The notes beneath the pieces were generated by a model. That model did no database searches, was not told the DNA's origin, and was given only the letters and a program-made list of their open reading frames with translations. From Methanococcoides sp. AM1 (GTDB lineage Archaea > Halobacteriota > Methanosarcinia > Methanosarcinales > Methanosarcinaceae), in assembly GCF_900774055.1 (NCBI RefSeq), contig NZ_CAAGSW010000004.1:62001-126000 (forward strand): 64,000 nt of DNA. The letters run 5' to 3'. Every line of letters starts with the position of its first letter. Position 1 is the first letter of the stretch. Position numbers and translations under genes: made by a program. Below, in pieces: positions 1 through 9,340 of this stretch.

Positions 1-451
1 GTTGTAATTTTTCTTTGTCATCCGTTATTCCTGAATAGTCCATAGTAGTGGCTAAAAATTTGCCATCCTTTTTACAAATATATGACAATTTGCGTGCTAA
101 AATATAAGTCGCCAATTTTCCTATTCCAAAACGACCAATTTGCAATCGTTTTTTATCTAAATTTGGATTTTCTCTCTTTGCAGATTTCCCAATATTCCAT
201 AGATCTTTTAGACCCTGCTGATCCATGCTTTCTCCGTTGTCACAAACCCATATGTGAGCACCGTCTACGCTTAAATCGGAAGGAACATGGACTGCAACTT
301 TATCTGCAAAGGCATCATATGAATTGCACACGAGTTCTTCAAAAGCTTTATTTGGACTTGAATACAATCCACCTGAAAACAATTCGATGATACGATAGTT
401 TATTTTTACATCTATTGTATCAATGACTTCCCCACATGTTTCGACTGACAT
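1..451 (-). CDS. GHKL (Hsp90/MutL/MORC-like) ATPase, N-terminal part, runs off the left edge
   Basis: Partial gene: only the first 150 codons are in the window and the frame is open to base 1. The ATG (451-449) shares one base with the TAA of the methyltransferase upstream, so the two are translationally coupled. Motifs of the GHKL ATP-binding fold are clear: N box EELVCNSYDA (residues 38-47), G1 box DNGESM (71-76) and G2 box GRFGIGKLA (106-114). The N box resembles Hsp90, MutL and MORC-type ATPases more than histidine kinases, and no dimerisation histidine precedes it. GHKL ATPases beside DNA methyltransferases are known from comparative genomics of restriction-modification loci (MutL/MORC-like families). 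The C-terminal effector lies outside the window, so the function stays open; a role in DNA restriction or defence is an inference. Confidence 0.85.
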   Translation of the reverse strand, partial: MSVETCGEVIDTIDVKINYRIIELFSGGLYSSPNKAFEELVCNSYDAFADKVAVHVPSDLSVDGAHIWVCDNGESMDQQGLKDLWNIGKSAKRENPNLDKKRLQIGRFGIGKLATYILARKLSYICKKDGKFLATTMDYSGITDDKEKLQ

Positions 452-1716
452 TATTTTCTCCCAATTAGAATAAACTCTTCACTGTATATTTTGTGTCCAC
501 TACCATCATTTGTAAATCTACCCTTGCTATCTCGATAAGGAGTCAATATTTTGTTGCTAATCTTACGCTTAGTAACAATCACTTCACTAAATCCACAATT
601 TTTAAGTGATTCGGCAAGATGAAGTGCATTATTGATACGAACACCTTTGTACTCAGTGTTGCCGATTACGAAAAGTGCTGCACCACCACTATTAAGCATT
701 GAATAACATGATGTTGCAACTTGTTGCATATCCAAAAAATACTTTGCTACAGAACGAGCCTTTCCATTATGTTGATCAGCTAATCTAGAAACAATATTAG
801 TACCAGTATTATTCAATTTTTTTAATTCTCGTTCGAAATTGTAAACATGGTGGCGACTTCCGATTGACCCTTCTCTTAGTTCCCTGAAATCATCTGCAAA
901 ATCAAGCCACAAACTTGATAGTTGGTGCAAATCGGCATATTCATAAGAAGTTACATAGGGAGGACTTGTGATAATCATATCAACTTTTGGCTTGTTCAAT
1001 GTAGGATCTAACAAGTTTCCAGTTACTACTTCGGCTAATGACTTTCCGATTAAGTCACTTTCTTCATTTGCTTTTGCCATAAAGCGATATTGTTCAATAA
1101 AGACTTGAAGAACATCAACGGGGATTTTATGTGGATCTACTTGTGGTTTTATTGATTTCGTAAGCCACCTGGATGTTGGCTTTAGGATATTTGAAAATGC
1201 ACACAAAAAAAACATACGATATTTACTTTTGTCAGGCGTTGAATCTTTAATTGCTATTTTTAAGCGCAAAAGATCCTCATAACTTTTTTGATCATACCAG
1301 TATTTCAAGCGTCCATTGGCTGACTCATAGCACTTGTTATCAACAGGTATTTTATTATATGCACAAACGATAGCTTCATAATACGTATCCAATCTGCCAA
1401 TCTGATATTTGTGACTTTTTGCTTTGGCTATCATCGTAGCGACTGGGTTCAGGTCACATCCCCAAAAATCAATATTATTTCTCTTTGCTTCGAAAGCAAC
1501 TGTCCCACAGCCACAAAATATGTCAGCAACTTGATTTGTGTTTAGAGAGTTTTCTTTTGCATATTCAAGAGCTTTTGTAGTTATAAAAGCTGGGAACTTT
1601 GCTGGATAAGAATGAATTCTGTGCATTTTTAGTTCTTTTTCATTTCCAGTATTCCAGAAAGGATCAATGGGTATAGATTCAAAATCTATTTCCTGTAAGT
1701 CATTAATTTGAATCAT
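451..1716 (-). CDS. site-specific DNA methyltransferase (N4-cytosine or N6-adenine type)
   Basis: A 421-residue amino-methyltransferase. The SAM-binding motif I is ADIFCGCGT (about 64-72), followed by the acidic GCDLNP (86-91). The catalytic motif IV is TSPPY (250-254). An N-terminal HSYPAKFPA stretch (35-43) is typical of this family. The order motif I, about 180 residues of variable sequence, then motif IV suggests that target recognition lies in the middle. The enzyme would methylate the exocyclic amino group of adenine or cytosine in a specific sequence, using SAM. It is coupled to the downstream GHKL ATPase gene, so the pair probably belongs to one restriction-modification or defence operon whose rest lies left of the window. 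No recognisable endonuclease is visible here. The target sequence and the choice of A or C cannot be read from the sequence. Confidence 0.9.
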   Translation of the reverse strand: MIQINDLQEIDFESIPIDPFWNTGNEKELKMHRIHSYPAKFPAFITTKALEYAKENSLNTNQVADIFCGCGTVAFEAKRNNIDFWGCDLNPVATMIAKAKSHKYQIGRLDTYYEAIVCAYNKIPVDNKCYESANGRLKYWYDQKSYEDLLRLKIAIKDSTPDKSKYRMFFLCAFSNILKPTSRWLTKSIKPQVDPHKIPVDVLQVFIEQYRFMAKANEESDLIGKSLAEVVTGNLLDPTLNKPKVDMIITSPPYVTSYEYADLHQLSSLWLDFADDFRELREGSIGSRHHVYNFERELKKLNNTGTNIVSRLADQHNGKARSVAKYFLDMQQVATSCYSMLNSGGAALFVIGNTEYKGVRINNALHLAESLKNCGFSEVIVTKRKISNKILTPYRDSKGRFTNDGSGHKIYSEEFILIGRK

Positions 1717-1823
1717 TATGTGTCTTCCTGGCGAACTAATTATGATTATAGTTTAAAATTGCATTGCACAAGTATTTTTTAGTAATACATACTAATTATT
1801 TTTGTACATATACTTTTTGTAAT

Positions 1824-2087
1824 TTATTGCAGTTTTCCCAATACCCCTCTTCCAAAATCAGACTTAACCAAAGATTCAAGCAGTTGAGGTGTAATCTTCT
1901 CATGAACCTGCACATGCTCAAGAGCTTCATGGTCAAGTACCAGGGAACATTGGCTGCAGAACTTATCGTCCTGACGAAGTACATTGTTACAACATGGACA
2001 GTTATTTAGTGTAACATGACGACGATTTTATTTATTCAAACCATCTTTTTCGTTGATCTCCTGCTCGTTGAGAACATAGAGTATCCC
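1824..2087 (-). pseudogene. 3' remnant of an archaeal tyrosine recombinase (zinc-ribbon tail)
   Basis: Reading the minus strand in one frame from about 2087 gives YVLNEQEINEKDGLNK, an in-frame TAA, then a zinc ribbon (CPCC, then CSQC 17 residues later) and LVLDHEALEHVQ, ending at TAA 1826-1824. C-terminal zinc ribbons of the CPxC...CSxC...LD type are usual on XerC-like integrases of Methanosarcinaceae. There is no start codon and the frame upstream is closed, so only the last 80 or so codons survive. It lies directly upstream of the methyltransferase/ATPase pair, which suggests that the pair arrived on, or next to, an integrated element. Recognition rests on the tail pattern only. Confidence 0.55.
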
Positions 2088-2148
2088 AGTTCGTTATAGA
2101 GATTTCTCTCTCCTTCAATAGATCAAAAAAAAGAATAAAGAAACTACT

Positions 2149-3761
<1,613 letters not shown>

Positions 3762-4116
3762 ATAATTCTCCTGGTATTTTTATAAATTAATGAATGTCGT
3801 ATCTAATGTAAACCTAGTATATAACTGGTTTCATGGAGTTGAAGGTTCTTGAACACTTTGCTTGTCCACGTTGGTAATTAGTAATGCATTCTATTAAAAA
3901 ATAGAGATGTTATACGTTGAGCTGGTTATTACCTGATGTAGAATGGTGATATCTCCTCGACTTTTATAGGGTTTGCAGTGGCATCTGTCTGGACTCTACT
4001 ACTGTTCATCTCTTTCATACGTTACTTCGCACCGTCGGTTGATGGGCATTTCGGGATTTTATACCAAAATTCTCATAATTATGATAATGCGCATCTGTTT
4101 TCATTTTTGCAGAGAG

Positions 4117-4207
4117 TTTATATATTAATAATCACATAACTTTTATTTGATATTAGATGATCCTAGTAAGGCATCTAATAAAAGTAGTATAAAAGGGGGC
4201 AGCAGTT
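4117..4207 (+). promoter_or_regulatory. promoter and stem-loop leader of the small secreted-protein gene
   Basis: TATA box TTTATATATTAA at 4117-4128. In the transcribed leader lies a perfect 9-base-pair inverted repeat, TATTAGATG (4151-4159) and CATCTAATA (4172-4180), with a 12-base loop. A strong AAGGGGG ribosome site (4193-4199) precedes ATG 4208. The repeat could be an operator or an RNA hairpin. The rest of the intergenic tract 3762-4116 is AT-rich and shows nothing else that I can name. Confidence 0.55.
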
Positions 4208-4789
4208 ATGAAAATAGTAAAATTGACTGTGATTTTGATTGCGATGATGACTTTACTGGCTGTTATGCCAGCTGCAATGGGTCATAACTACATCGATGTA
4301 AAACCGGGTTCATGTCCAAATTCAATCAACATAAATAGAGGTGGAGTACTACCAGTCGCTATTCTTGGCGGAGAATTTTTGAATGTGACGGATATTAATT
4401 TAAGTGAACCAATCGAGTTGGGTTTCTATAAACAAACTGGACCAGGAGTATTCGAACTAGTATATGTTCCATACCTGAGATACAGCTTTGAAGATGTGGC
4501 AGGTCCAGTTATAGTGCCTGATTCAGAATATCCATGCTGTGGAACACCTGGACCAGATGGGCTTATGGATTTAAGTTTGAAGTTTAATATGACGGAACTT
4601 GTCGCCGCTGGTCTTTCTGCAGATCTACCTGAAGATAAGCAGAAAGTAGAAGTCCGCTTTACGGCACTAAACACCACGAGTGGTCAGGAAGAAATCATAA
4701 GATCGCAGTGGGATTGCATAAGACTGATGGATAAGGGAGGAGGGCCAGATGCAAGCCCAGCACAAGCAAACAATAAGAAAATGAAGTGA
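4208..4789 (+). CDS. small secreted protein with an IDIKPGS-type beta domain
   Basis: A 193-residue exported protein. Residues 1-25 form a signal peptide (basic MKIVK, hydrophobic core, cleavage near AAMG-H). The mature protein begins with YIDVKPGSCPNSIN followed by RGGVLPVAILG, a recurrent motif (IDIKPGxxPNxIN...GVIPVAIL) found in many secreted archaeal and bacterial proteins of unknown role. Two cysteine sites (CPN, then PCCG) and a third (WDC) could form disulfides. It stands alone behind its own promoter, strong ribosome site and leader hairpin, so it is probably well expressed. The function is unknown; a cell-surface or matrix role is a guess. Confidence 0.75.
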   Translation: MKIVKLTVILIAMMTLLAVMPAAMGHNYIDVKPGSCPNSININRGGVLPVAILGGEFLNVTDINLSEPIELGFYKQTGPGVFELVYVPYLRYSFEDVAGPVIVPDSEYPCCGTPGPDGLMDLSLKFNMTELVAAGLSADLPEDKQKVEVRFTALNTTSGQEEIIRSQWDCIRLMDKGGGPDASPAQANNKKMK

Positions 4790-4919
4790 CTGTAATTGCC
4801 AGTGGTGTGGAATCAATCCATACCTCTTTTATGTTTTTGTTTTATCAAAACTTTGCAGTCCAAGTTTTTATTTATTCACTTTCTGTTTTAATATCCAAAT
4901 ATTCGTTCGTTTTTTGGGT

Positions 4920-5477
4920 TTAACCATGCAAAAGCTTGATCACATCGTGCTTTGTGACAAAACCGGTGGTAACTCCTTTTTCGAGTACCAGAACAGCAGG
5001 ATTTCGCTCAAGCATGTGTGAGATCACATCAAGTTCAGTAGTTGGTGAGACGGTCGGGAATGCATCTCCCATCATATCCTTGATCTTCATCTGGGATATG
5101 GTAGAAGCCTTCCTGTCTGCCATGTATTTGATGATAGTGTCCTCGGAGATACTCCCCACAGGGACTCCATTATCGATCACCGGAACCTGCGAAAACCCAT
5201 GTTTTTCCATCAGGTTAACAGCGGATTCTACGGAATCCTCAGAGGAAACAAATATCACAAGACTGTGCATTATGTCCTTTGCAAGTATCTTTTCCTTTTC
5301 AACTTCCTCAAAAGCGGTGAATATTTTCCTGAGTGTGGAAAGCCGGGGGTCAACATCGCCGGATTCTATACGGGCTATCAAAGGCTGACTAACACCCGCA
5401 CGCTTTGCAAGACCGCTCTGTGTAAGGCTCAGTTCGATCCTTTTCTGCCTTAGTCTCTCAGGAGTCGGAAGTTGCAT
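4920..5477 (-). CDS. HTH (Xre-type) transcription regulator with two CBS domains
   Basis: 185 residues. The N-terminal helix-turn-helix (about 5-60) has LTQSGLAKRAGVSQPLIARIE, a lambda-repressor-like fold. Two CBS motifs follow (about 70-120 and 128-183), starting at AKDIMHSLVIF and KDMMGDAFPTV. CBS pairs bind adenosine ligands such as AMP, ATP or SAM, so DNA binding is probably tuned by energy or methyl-group status. This architecture is common in methanogens. The gene has a TATA element only about 25 bases before the ATG, so the transcript is probably leaderless. A palindrome between TATA and start suggests self-regulation. It is divergent from the Cache histidine kinase gene. Confidence 0.9.
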   Translation of the reverse strand: MQLPTPERLRQKRIELSLTQSGLAKRAGVSQPLIARIESGDVDPRLSTLRKIFTAFEEVEKEKILAKDIMHSLVIFVSSEDSVESAVNLMEKHGFSQVPVIDNGVPVGSISEDTIIKYMADRKASTISQMKIKDMMGDAFPTVSPTTELDVISHMLERNPAVLVLEKGVTTGFVTKHDVIKLLHG

Positions 5478-5480
5478 AAT

Positions 5481-5510
5481 ATTACTGATAGTAATGATTC
5501 TATTTAAAAG
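5481..5510 (-). promoter_or_regulatory. leaderless promoter with palindromic operator for the HTH-CBS regulator
   Basis: On the minus strand, a TATA-like CTTTTAAATA (5510-5501) lies about 25 bases upstream of ATG 5477. Between them is the perfect palindrome ATTACT-N3-AGTAAT (5481-5495). A repressor bound there would cover the transcription start. Confidence 0.5.
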
Positions 5511-5729
5511 GTTTGATTATTTAATGCAAAAATATGCTAAATGATTGCAACAGGCAGACATTTATATGTTTATCATTAAAATATAATATTAGGGATTAGG
5601 GGACCGAGGTTAGTATAATTGTTCTATAATGGAACTTCGTTCTTTCCTTTGAGTTTCTTATTTAAGGTAAATTAGATCTCATTCATATAATTTGTATTAT
5701 ATCTATGCGCTTTCGCCAAGGTGTGCGAT

Positions 5730-7649
5730 ATGAAAATGGATGATGTGCCTCTAAAAGTGAAACTGATCCTTTACATCGGATTCAGTGTCCTTATAGTAAT
5801 GGCTGTTACAACGGCCATCATTATCAATACCAGCACATCCCAGTATGAGGAACTTGCATATAAGAAATCCATAGATAAAGCAAGCAATTATGCAAACCAG
5901 TTCAACTCGGACATGCAATCGAACATGGCCATTGCAAGGACCATCGCAAGCACACTGACCGTTTACAATTCCTCTGACAGGAATGAAGTTAACGATTTCC
6001 TAAGGGAGATCCTTGTTGATAATCCCAATCTGATAGGTACCTATACTGGTTTTGAACCTAATGCTTTTGACGGAAGAGATGCTGAATTTGCAGATACTGA
6101 AGGATATGATTCCACAGGCCGCCTTGTACCTTACTGGAACAAGATCGGAGGGACCATGTTCGTGGAACCCCTTATTGACTATGATACCTTAGATTATTAC
6201 CAGTTGCCAAAACAGCTTGAAGAGGAAGTACTTACAGAACCATACCTGTATCAGGGTGAACTTATTGCGAGCTATGTAGCACCAATAATGAGGGAAGGTG
6301 AGTTCGTTGGTATCGGCGGTGTTGATGTCTCACTCAACTACATCGATGAGATCGTTTCCAATGTAACTGCTTTTGAAGCCGGCTATGCTTTTACGACAAG
6401 CAATACTGGTATACTGCTATCTCATCCTGTACACAAGGAATGGATCGGGACAAAGACACTTGATGATTTTAACGATCCAGAGATATCACGCATGGCTGAC
6501 GACATCATCGTCGGAAAGGGAGGTCATATTGAGACCATTGATCCAACAACAGGCGAGTATTCGATAATCTTCTATGAGCCGGTACGTACTGGAAATTATT
6601 CTTTTATTCTGGTGATCCCGGAAGATGATATGCTTGCGGATGTCACAGCCTTGCAGAATGAACTGATCCTCATATCATCGCTTGCACTTATTTTCATGGC
6701 AGGTGCAGCTTATCTTGTCGCGATGTCCATAACACGTCCGATAAATGATATCGTATCCAATTTTGCATATATCTCGAACTCTGCCCTGAAAGGCGATCTG
6801 AGCAGGAGAGCTGAAACGGACGTGGAAGTGGATTTAAGGAAGATACCATCGGGTTTGAATGATATCCTTGACTCGCTCCAGACCTATTCAGATGAGCTTG
6901 AAGAAGCAAATCAGGAACTCAAATCGCTGGATCAGATGAAGGATTCTTTCCTGTCAAATGTCAGCCATGAGCTGAGAACACCTCTTACCAGCATTAAAGG
7001 CTATACCCAGAATGTATATGATGAATCCCTGGGACAGCTCAACGACCAGCAGAAAACATCACTTGGAACCGTGCTACGTAATTCAGAAAGGCTCAGGCGC
7101 CTGATAGATTCCCTGCTTTACGTGAGCAAGGCACAGGCAGAGATCATTGAATATGACTTCAAAGAGTCACTTGTAGAAGATATAATAAACAGCACCTTCC
7201 TGGATACCATCATGCTTGTTGAAGCGAACGATCTGCATATTGAAAAGAAAGTAGCTTCTGATCTTCCAGCGATCAAAGCCGATGAAGATCGAGTGGTCGA
7301 TATGCTGAACAATTTAGTTGATAACGCCATCAAGTTCACTCATCCAGGTGGCATGATAACCCTGGGTGCATATGAGGAAGAAAGATACATGCACCTGACC
7401 GTTAGTGATACTGGAATAGGCATTCCCAAAGAGCTAATTCCAAACCTGTTCAGGAAGTTCTACCAGATCGATTCGTCCATCAGAAGAAAATATGGAGGGA
7501 CCGGTCTGGGTCTGTACATCTGCAAAGAGATAGTTGATGCACATTCCGGTGAGATCTGGATCGAGAGTGAACCACACCATGGAACCACGGTTCATATAAG
7601 GCTTCCAAAATCAAGGGATGAACGGGAAGTTACTGGAAGCAAGCAATAA
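5730..7649 (+). CDS. membrane sensor histidine kinase with extracellular Cache domain
   Basis: 639 residues. The layout is a first membrane helix (about 12-34), an extracellular double-Cache sensor (about 40-300), a second membrane helix (about 308-330), HAMP (about 330-385), a short coiled coil, HisKA with SNVSHELRTPL (phospho-accepting His413) and HATPase_c. ATP-site boxes NLVDNAIKF, DTGIGIP and GGTGLGLYI are intact. It should sense a small extracellular ligand and autophosphorylate, but no response regulator lies nearby, as is common in methanogens. I chose ATG 5730 because AAGGTG sits six bases upstream; an in-frame GTG at 5721 overlaps that ribosome site. The kinase core closely resembles that of the PAS-GAF kinase near 47-49 kb. 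Confidence 0.92.
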   Translation: MKMDDVPLKVKLILYIGFSVLIVMAVTTAIIINTSTSQYEELAYKKSIDKASNYANQFNSDMQSNMAIARTIASTLTVYNSSDRNEVNDFLREILVDNPNLIGTYTGFEPNAFDGRDAEFADTEGYDSTGRLVPYWNKIGGTMFVEPLIDYDTLDYYQLPKQLEEEVLTEPYLYQGELIASYVAPIMREGEFVGIGGVDVSLNYIDEIVSNVTAFEAGYAFTTSNTGILLSHPVHKEWIGTKTLDDFNDPEISRMADDIIVGKGGHIETIDPTTGEYSIIFYEPVRTGNYSFILVIPEDDMLADVTALQNELILISSLALIFMAGAAYLVAMSITRPINDIVSNFAYISNSALKGDLSRRAETDVEVDLRKIPSGLNDILDSLQTYSDELEEANQELKSLDQMKDSFLSNVSHELRTPLTSIKGYTQNVYDESLGQLNDQQKTSLGTVLRNSERLRRLIDSLLYVSKAQAEIIEYDFKESLVEDIINSTFLDTIMLVEANDLHIEKKVASDLPAIKADEDRVVDMLNNLVDNAIKFTHPGGMITLGAYEEERYMHLTVSDTGIGIPKELIPNLFRKFYQIDSSIRRKYGGTGLGLYICKEIVDAHSGEIWIESEPHHGTTVHIRLPKSRDEREVTGSKQ

Positions 7650-7777
7650 TGGCACCTGCCCTTGAATTCTTCTTTGAGAAGGCTTTACCCATATCGTCCA
7701 TGCTATAGTGATCCGGTATTTCCAAATACGGATGTATATGCTTTTTTCGAGATTGGGAATAAAATTTGGGAATAATC

Positions 7778-7830
7778 TTTTATATAAATAATCCAATTCC
7801 ATACCGTTATGTTCACCAAAACATAACGGT
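7778..7830 (+). promoter_or_regulatory. modABC promoter with ModE-like operator
   Basis: TATA box TTTATATAA at 7778-7786. About 20 bases downstream, where transcription should start, is the palindrome ACCGTTATGTT (7803-7813), spacer CACCAA, AACATAACGGT (7820-7830). The arms are perfect over 11 bases. CGTTAT...ATAACG arms with this spacing resemble the E. coli ModE operator as I remember it. A direct repeat TTGGGAATAA (7753-7762 and 7766-7775) precedes the TATA box. Confidence 0.65.
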
Positions 7831-7856
7831 GTATTAAGGTCGACATGAGGGATTTT

Positions 7857-8663
7857 ATGGAAAAGAATCATCTGATAATGGTTATTGCAGCAGTAATCTT
7901 GATTGCAGCCGCTGCTATGTTAGTAATGCCGTCATCCCAGGCGGAAGAGAATACCGAGATCACAGTTTCAGCTGCTGCAAGCCTGACTGAGAGTTTCACA
8001 GAGATCGAACAGGAATTTGAAGCACAGAATCCGGATGTTGATGTGAACCTTAATTTTGCAGGTTCCGGCTCCCTTCGCATGCAGATAGAAGCCGGGGCTC
8101 CTATCGATGTTTTTGCATCTGCTTCCCAGAAGCACATGGATCTTCTTGAATCAGGAGAATTGATCGATACTGGGACCAGGCATGATTTTGCTGAGAACTC
8201 GCTTGTGATGATCGTCCCGGCATCCGGTGAAATTGATGGTGATAACAATATTATGACCCTTGATGATCTTGCTGATGTGTCAGTCACAAAAATAGCCATT
8301 GGGGATCCGGAGGTTGCACCGGTAGGAAGATATGCAAAAAGTGCACTTGAGGGAGCTTCACTGTGGGATGATGTCAGCGAAAAGCTCATTTATGCAGAAA
8401 CTGTGAAGCAGGTACTGGTCTATGTCGAGAACGGAGAAGTGGATGCAGGTTTTGTTTATATGACCGATGCAATGAACTCCGATATGGATGAGATCGAAGT
8501 TGTAGCGGAGATCCCGTTAAGAACCAGCATAAGCTATCCTATTGCGACCGTTTCCTCTTCGACTGAAAAGCAAGCTTCTCAGGAATTTATAGACTTTGTA
8601 GTTTCAGATGAAGGAAAAGATATATTCGAAAAGTATGGTTTTACAGTAACGGATGAGAATTAA
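7857..8663 (+). CDS. modA: molybdate/tungstate ABC transporter, substrate-binding protein
   Basis: Extracellular binding protein of about 268 residues with a signal or anchor helix at the N-terminus (hydrophobic VIAAVILIAAAAML). The mature part starts ITVSAAASLTESFTEIEQEFE, the hallmark of ModA, followed by LNFAGSGSLRMQIEAGAPIDVFASAS, whose serines bind the oxyanion. VAPVGRYAKSAL and FVYMTDA are also typical. I prefer ATG 7857 with GAGGG upstream; ATG 7845 is in frame too. It is first of three genes, and its TAA overlaps the ATG of modB by one base. Molybdate and tungstate cannot be told apart from sequence. Methanogens need the metal for formylmethanofuran dehydrogenase. Confidence 0.93.
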   Translation: MEKNHLIMVIAAVILIAAAAMLVMPSSQAEENTEITVSAAASLTESFTEIEQEFEAQNPDVDVNLNFAGSGSLRMQIEAGAPIDVFASASQKHMDLLESGELIDTGTRHDFAENSLVMIVPASGEIDGDNNIMTLDDLADVSVTKIAIGDPEVAPVGRYAKSALEGASLWDDVSEKLIYAETVKQVLVYVENGEVDAGFVYMTDAMNSDMDEIEVVAEIPLRTSISYPIATVSSSTEKQASQEFIDFVVSDEGKDIFEKYGFTVTDEN

Positions 8664-9331
8664 TGCTTGAAGATGCCTGGATCCCCCTGTTGATAACTCT
8701 TAAAGTGGCAGTACTTTCCACTGCTTTTGTAGCTGTGCTTGGAATTTTCATTTCCTATGCACTTGCAAGGCGGGAGTTTCGGGGGAAATGGCTCGCAGAC
8801 ATCTTTGTGACACTTCCACTGGTACTTCCGCCTACGGTTACCGGTTATCTTCTTGTGATCCTGCTGGGCAAGAACGGAATAATAGGCCAGACCATATTTG
8901 AACTGACGGGATGGTCACTGCTTTTTACATGGCATGCTGCTGTGATAGCAGCGTTTGTTGTCTCGCTTCCACTGATGGTTAAGACAACGGCTTCTGCGAT
9001 CAGTGCGGTGGATCGTGAACTGGAGTATGCAGCCTATACACTTGGCCACAGTGAACTTGAAACAATGCTCTTTGTGACCCTTCCCCTTGCCAAAAAAGGC
9101 ATACTTGCAGGTATTGTGCTGAGTTTTGCAAGGGCTGTCGGGGAGTTCGGTGCTACTCTTATGGTTGCAGGCAATATTCCGGGGAAGACAAATACGATGT
9201 CACTGTCTATTTATACTGCATTCCAGTCAGGCAATGATACACTGGCAAATATTCTTGTAATAACTCTTGTTGTTGTTTCGTTGGTTTCCATGGCACTGAC
9301 TGCAAGATTTGTAAACCGCTGGAGCATGTGA
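8663..9331 (+). CDS. modB: molybdate/tungstate ABC transporter, permease
   Basis: 222 residues with about five or six membrane helices. The EAA-type cytoplasmic loop that docks on the ATPase reads ELEYAAYTLGHSELETMLFVTLPLAKKGILAG. The conserved SFARAVGEFGATLMVAGNIPG of ModB follows directly. The start ATG overlaps the modA stop by one base and modC begins ten bases after its stop, so the operon is tight. It forms the membrane channel for the oxyanion delivered by ModA. Confidence 0.94.
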   Translation: MLEDAWIPLLITLKVAVLSTAFVAVLGIFISYALARREFRGKWLADIFVTLPLVLPPTVTGYLLVILLGKNGIIGQTIFELTGWSLLFTWHAAVIAAFVVSLPLMVKTTASAISAVDRELEYAAYTLGHSELETMLFVTLPLAKKGILAGIVLSFARAVGEFGATLMVAGNIPGKTNTMSLSIYTAFQSGNDTLANILVITLVVVSLVSMALTARFVNRWSM

Positions 9332-9340
9332 GGTATTCAG

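Noticed and set aside
82-390. Plus-strand frame of 102 codons at the left edge
   Set aside because: The minus strand carries the clear GHKL motifs; the plus frame has no start signal.
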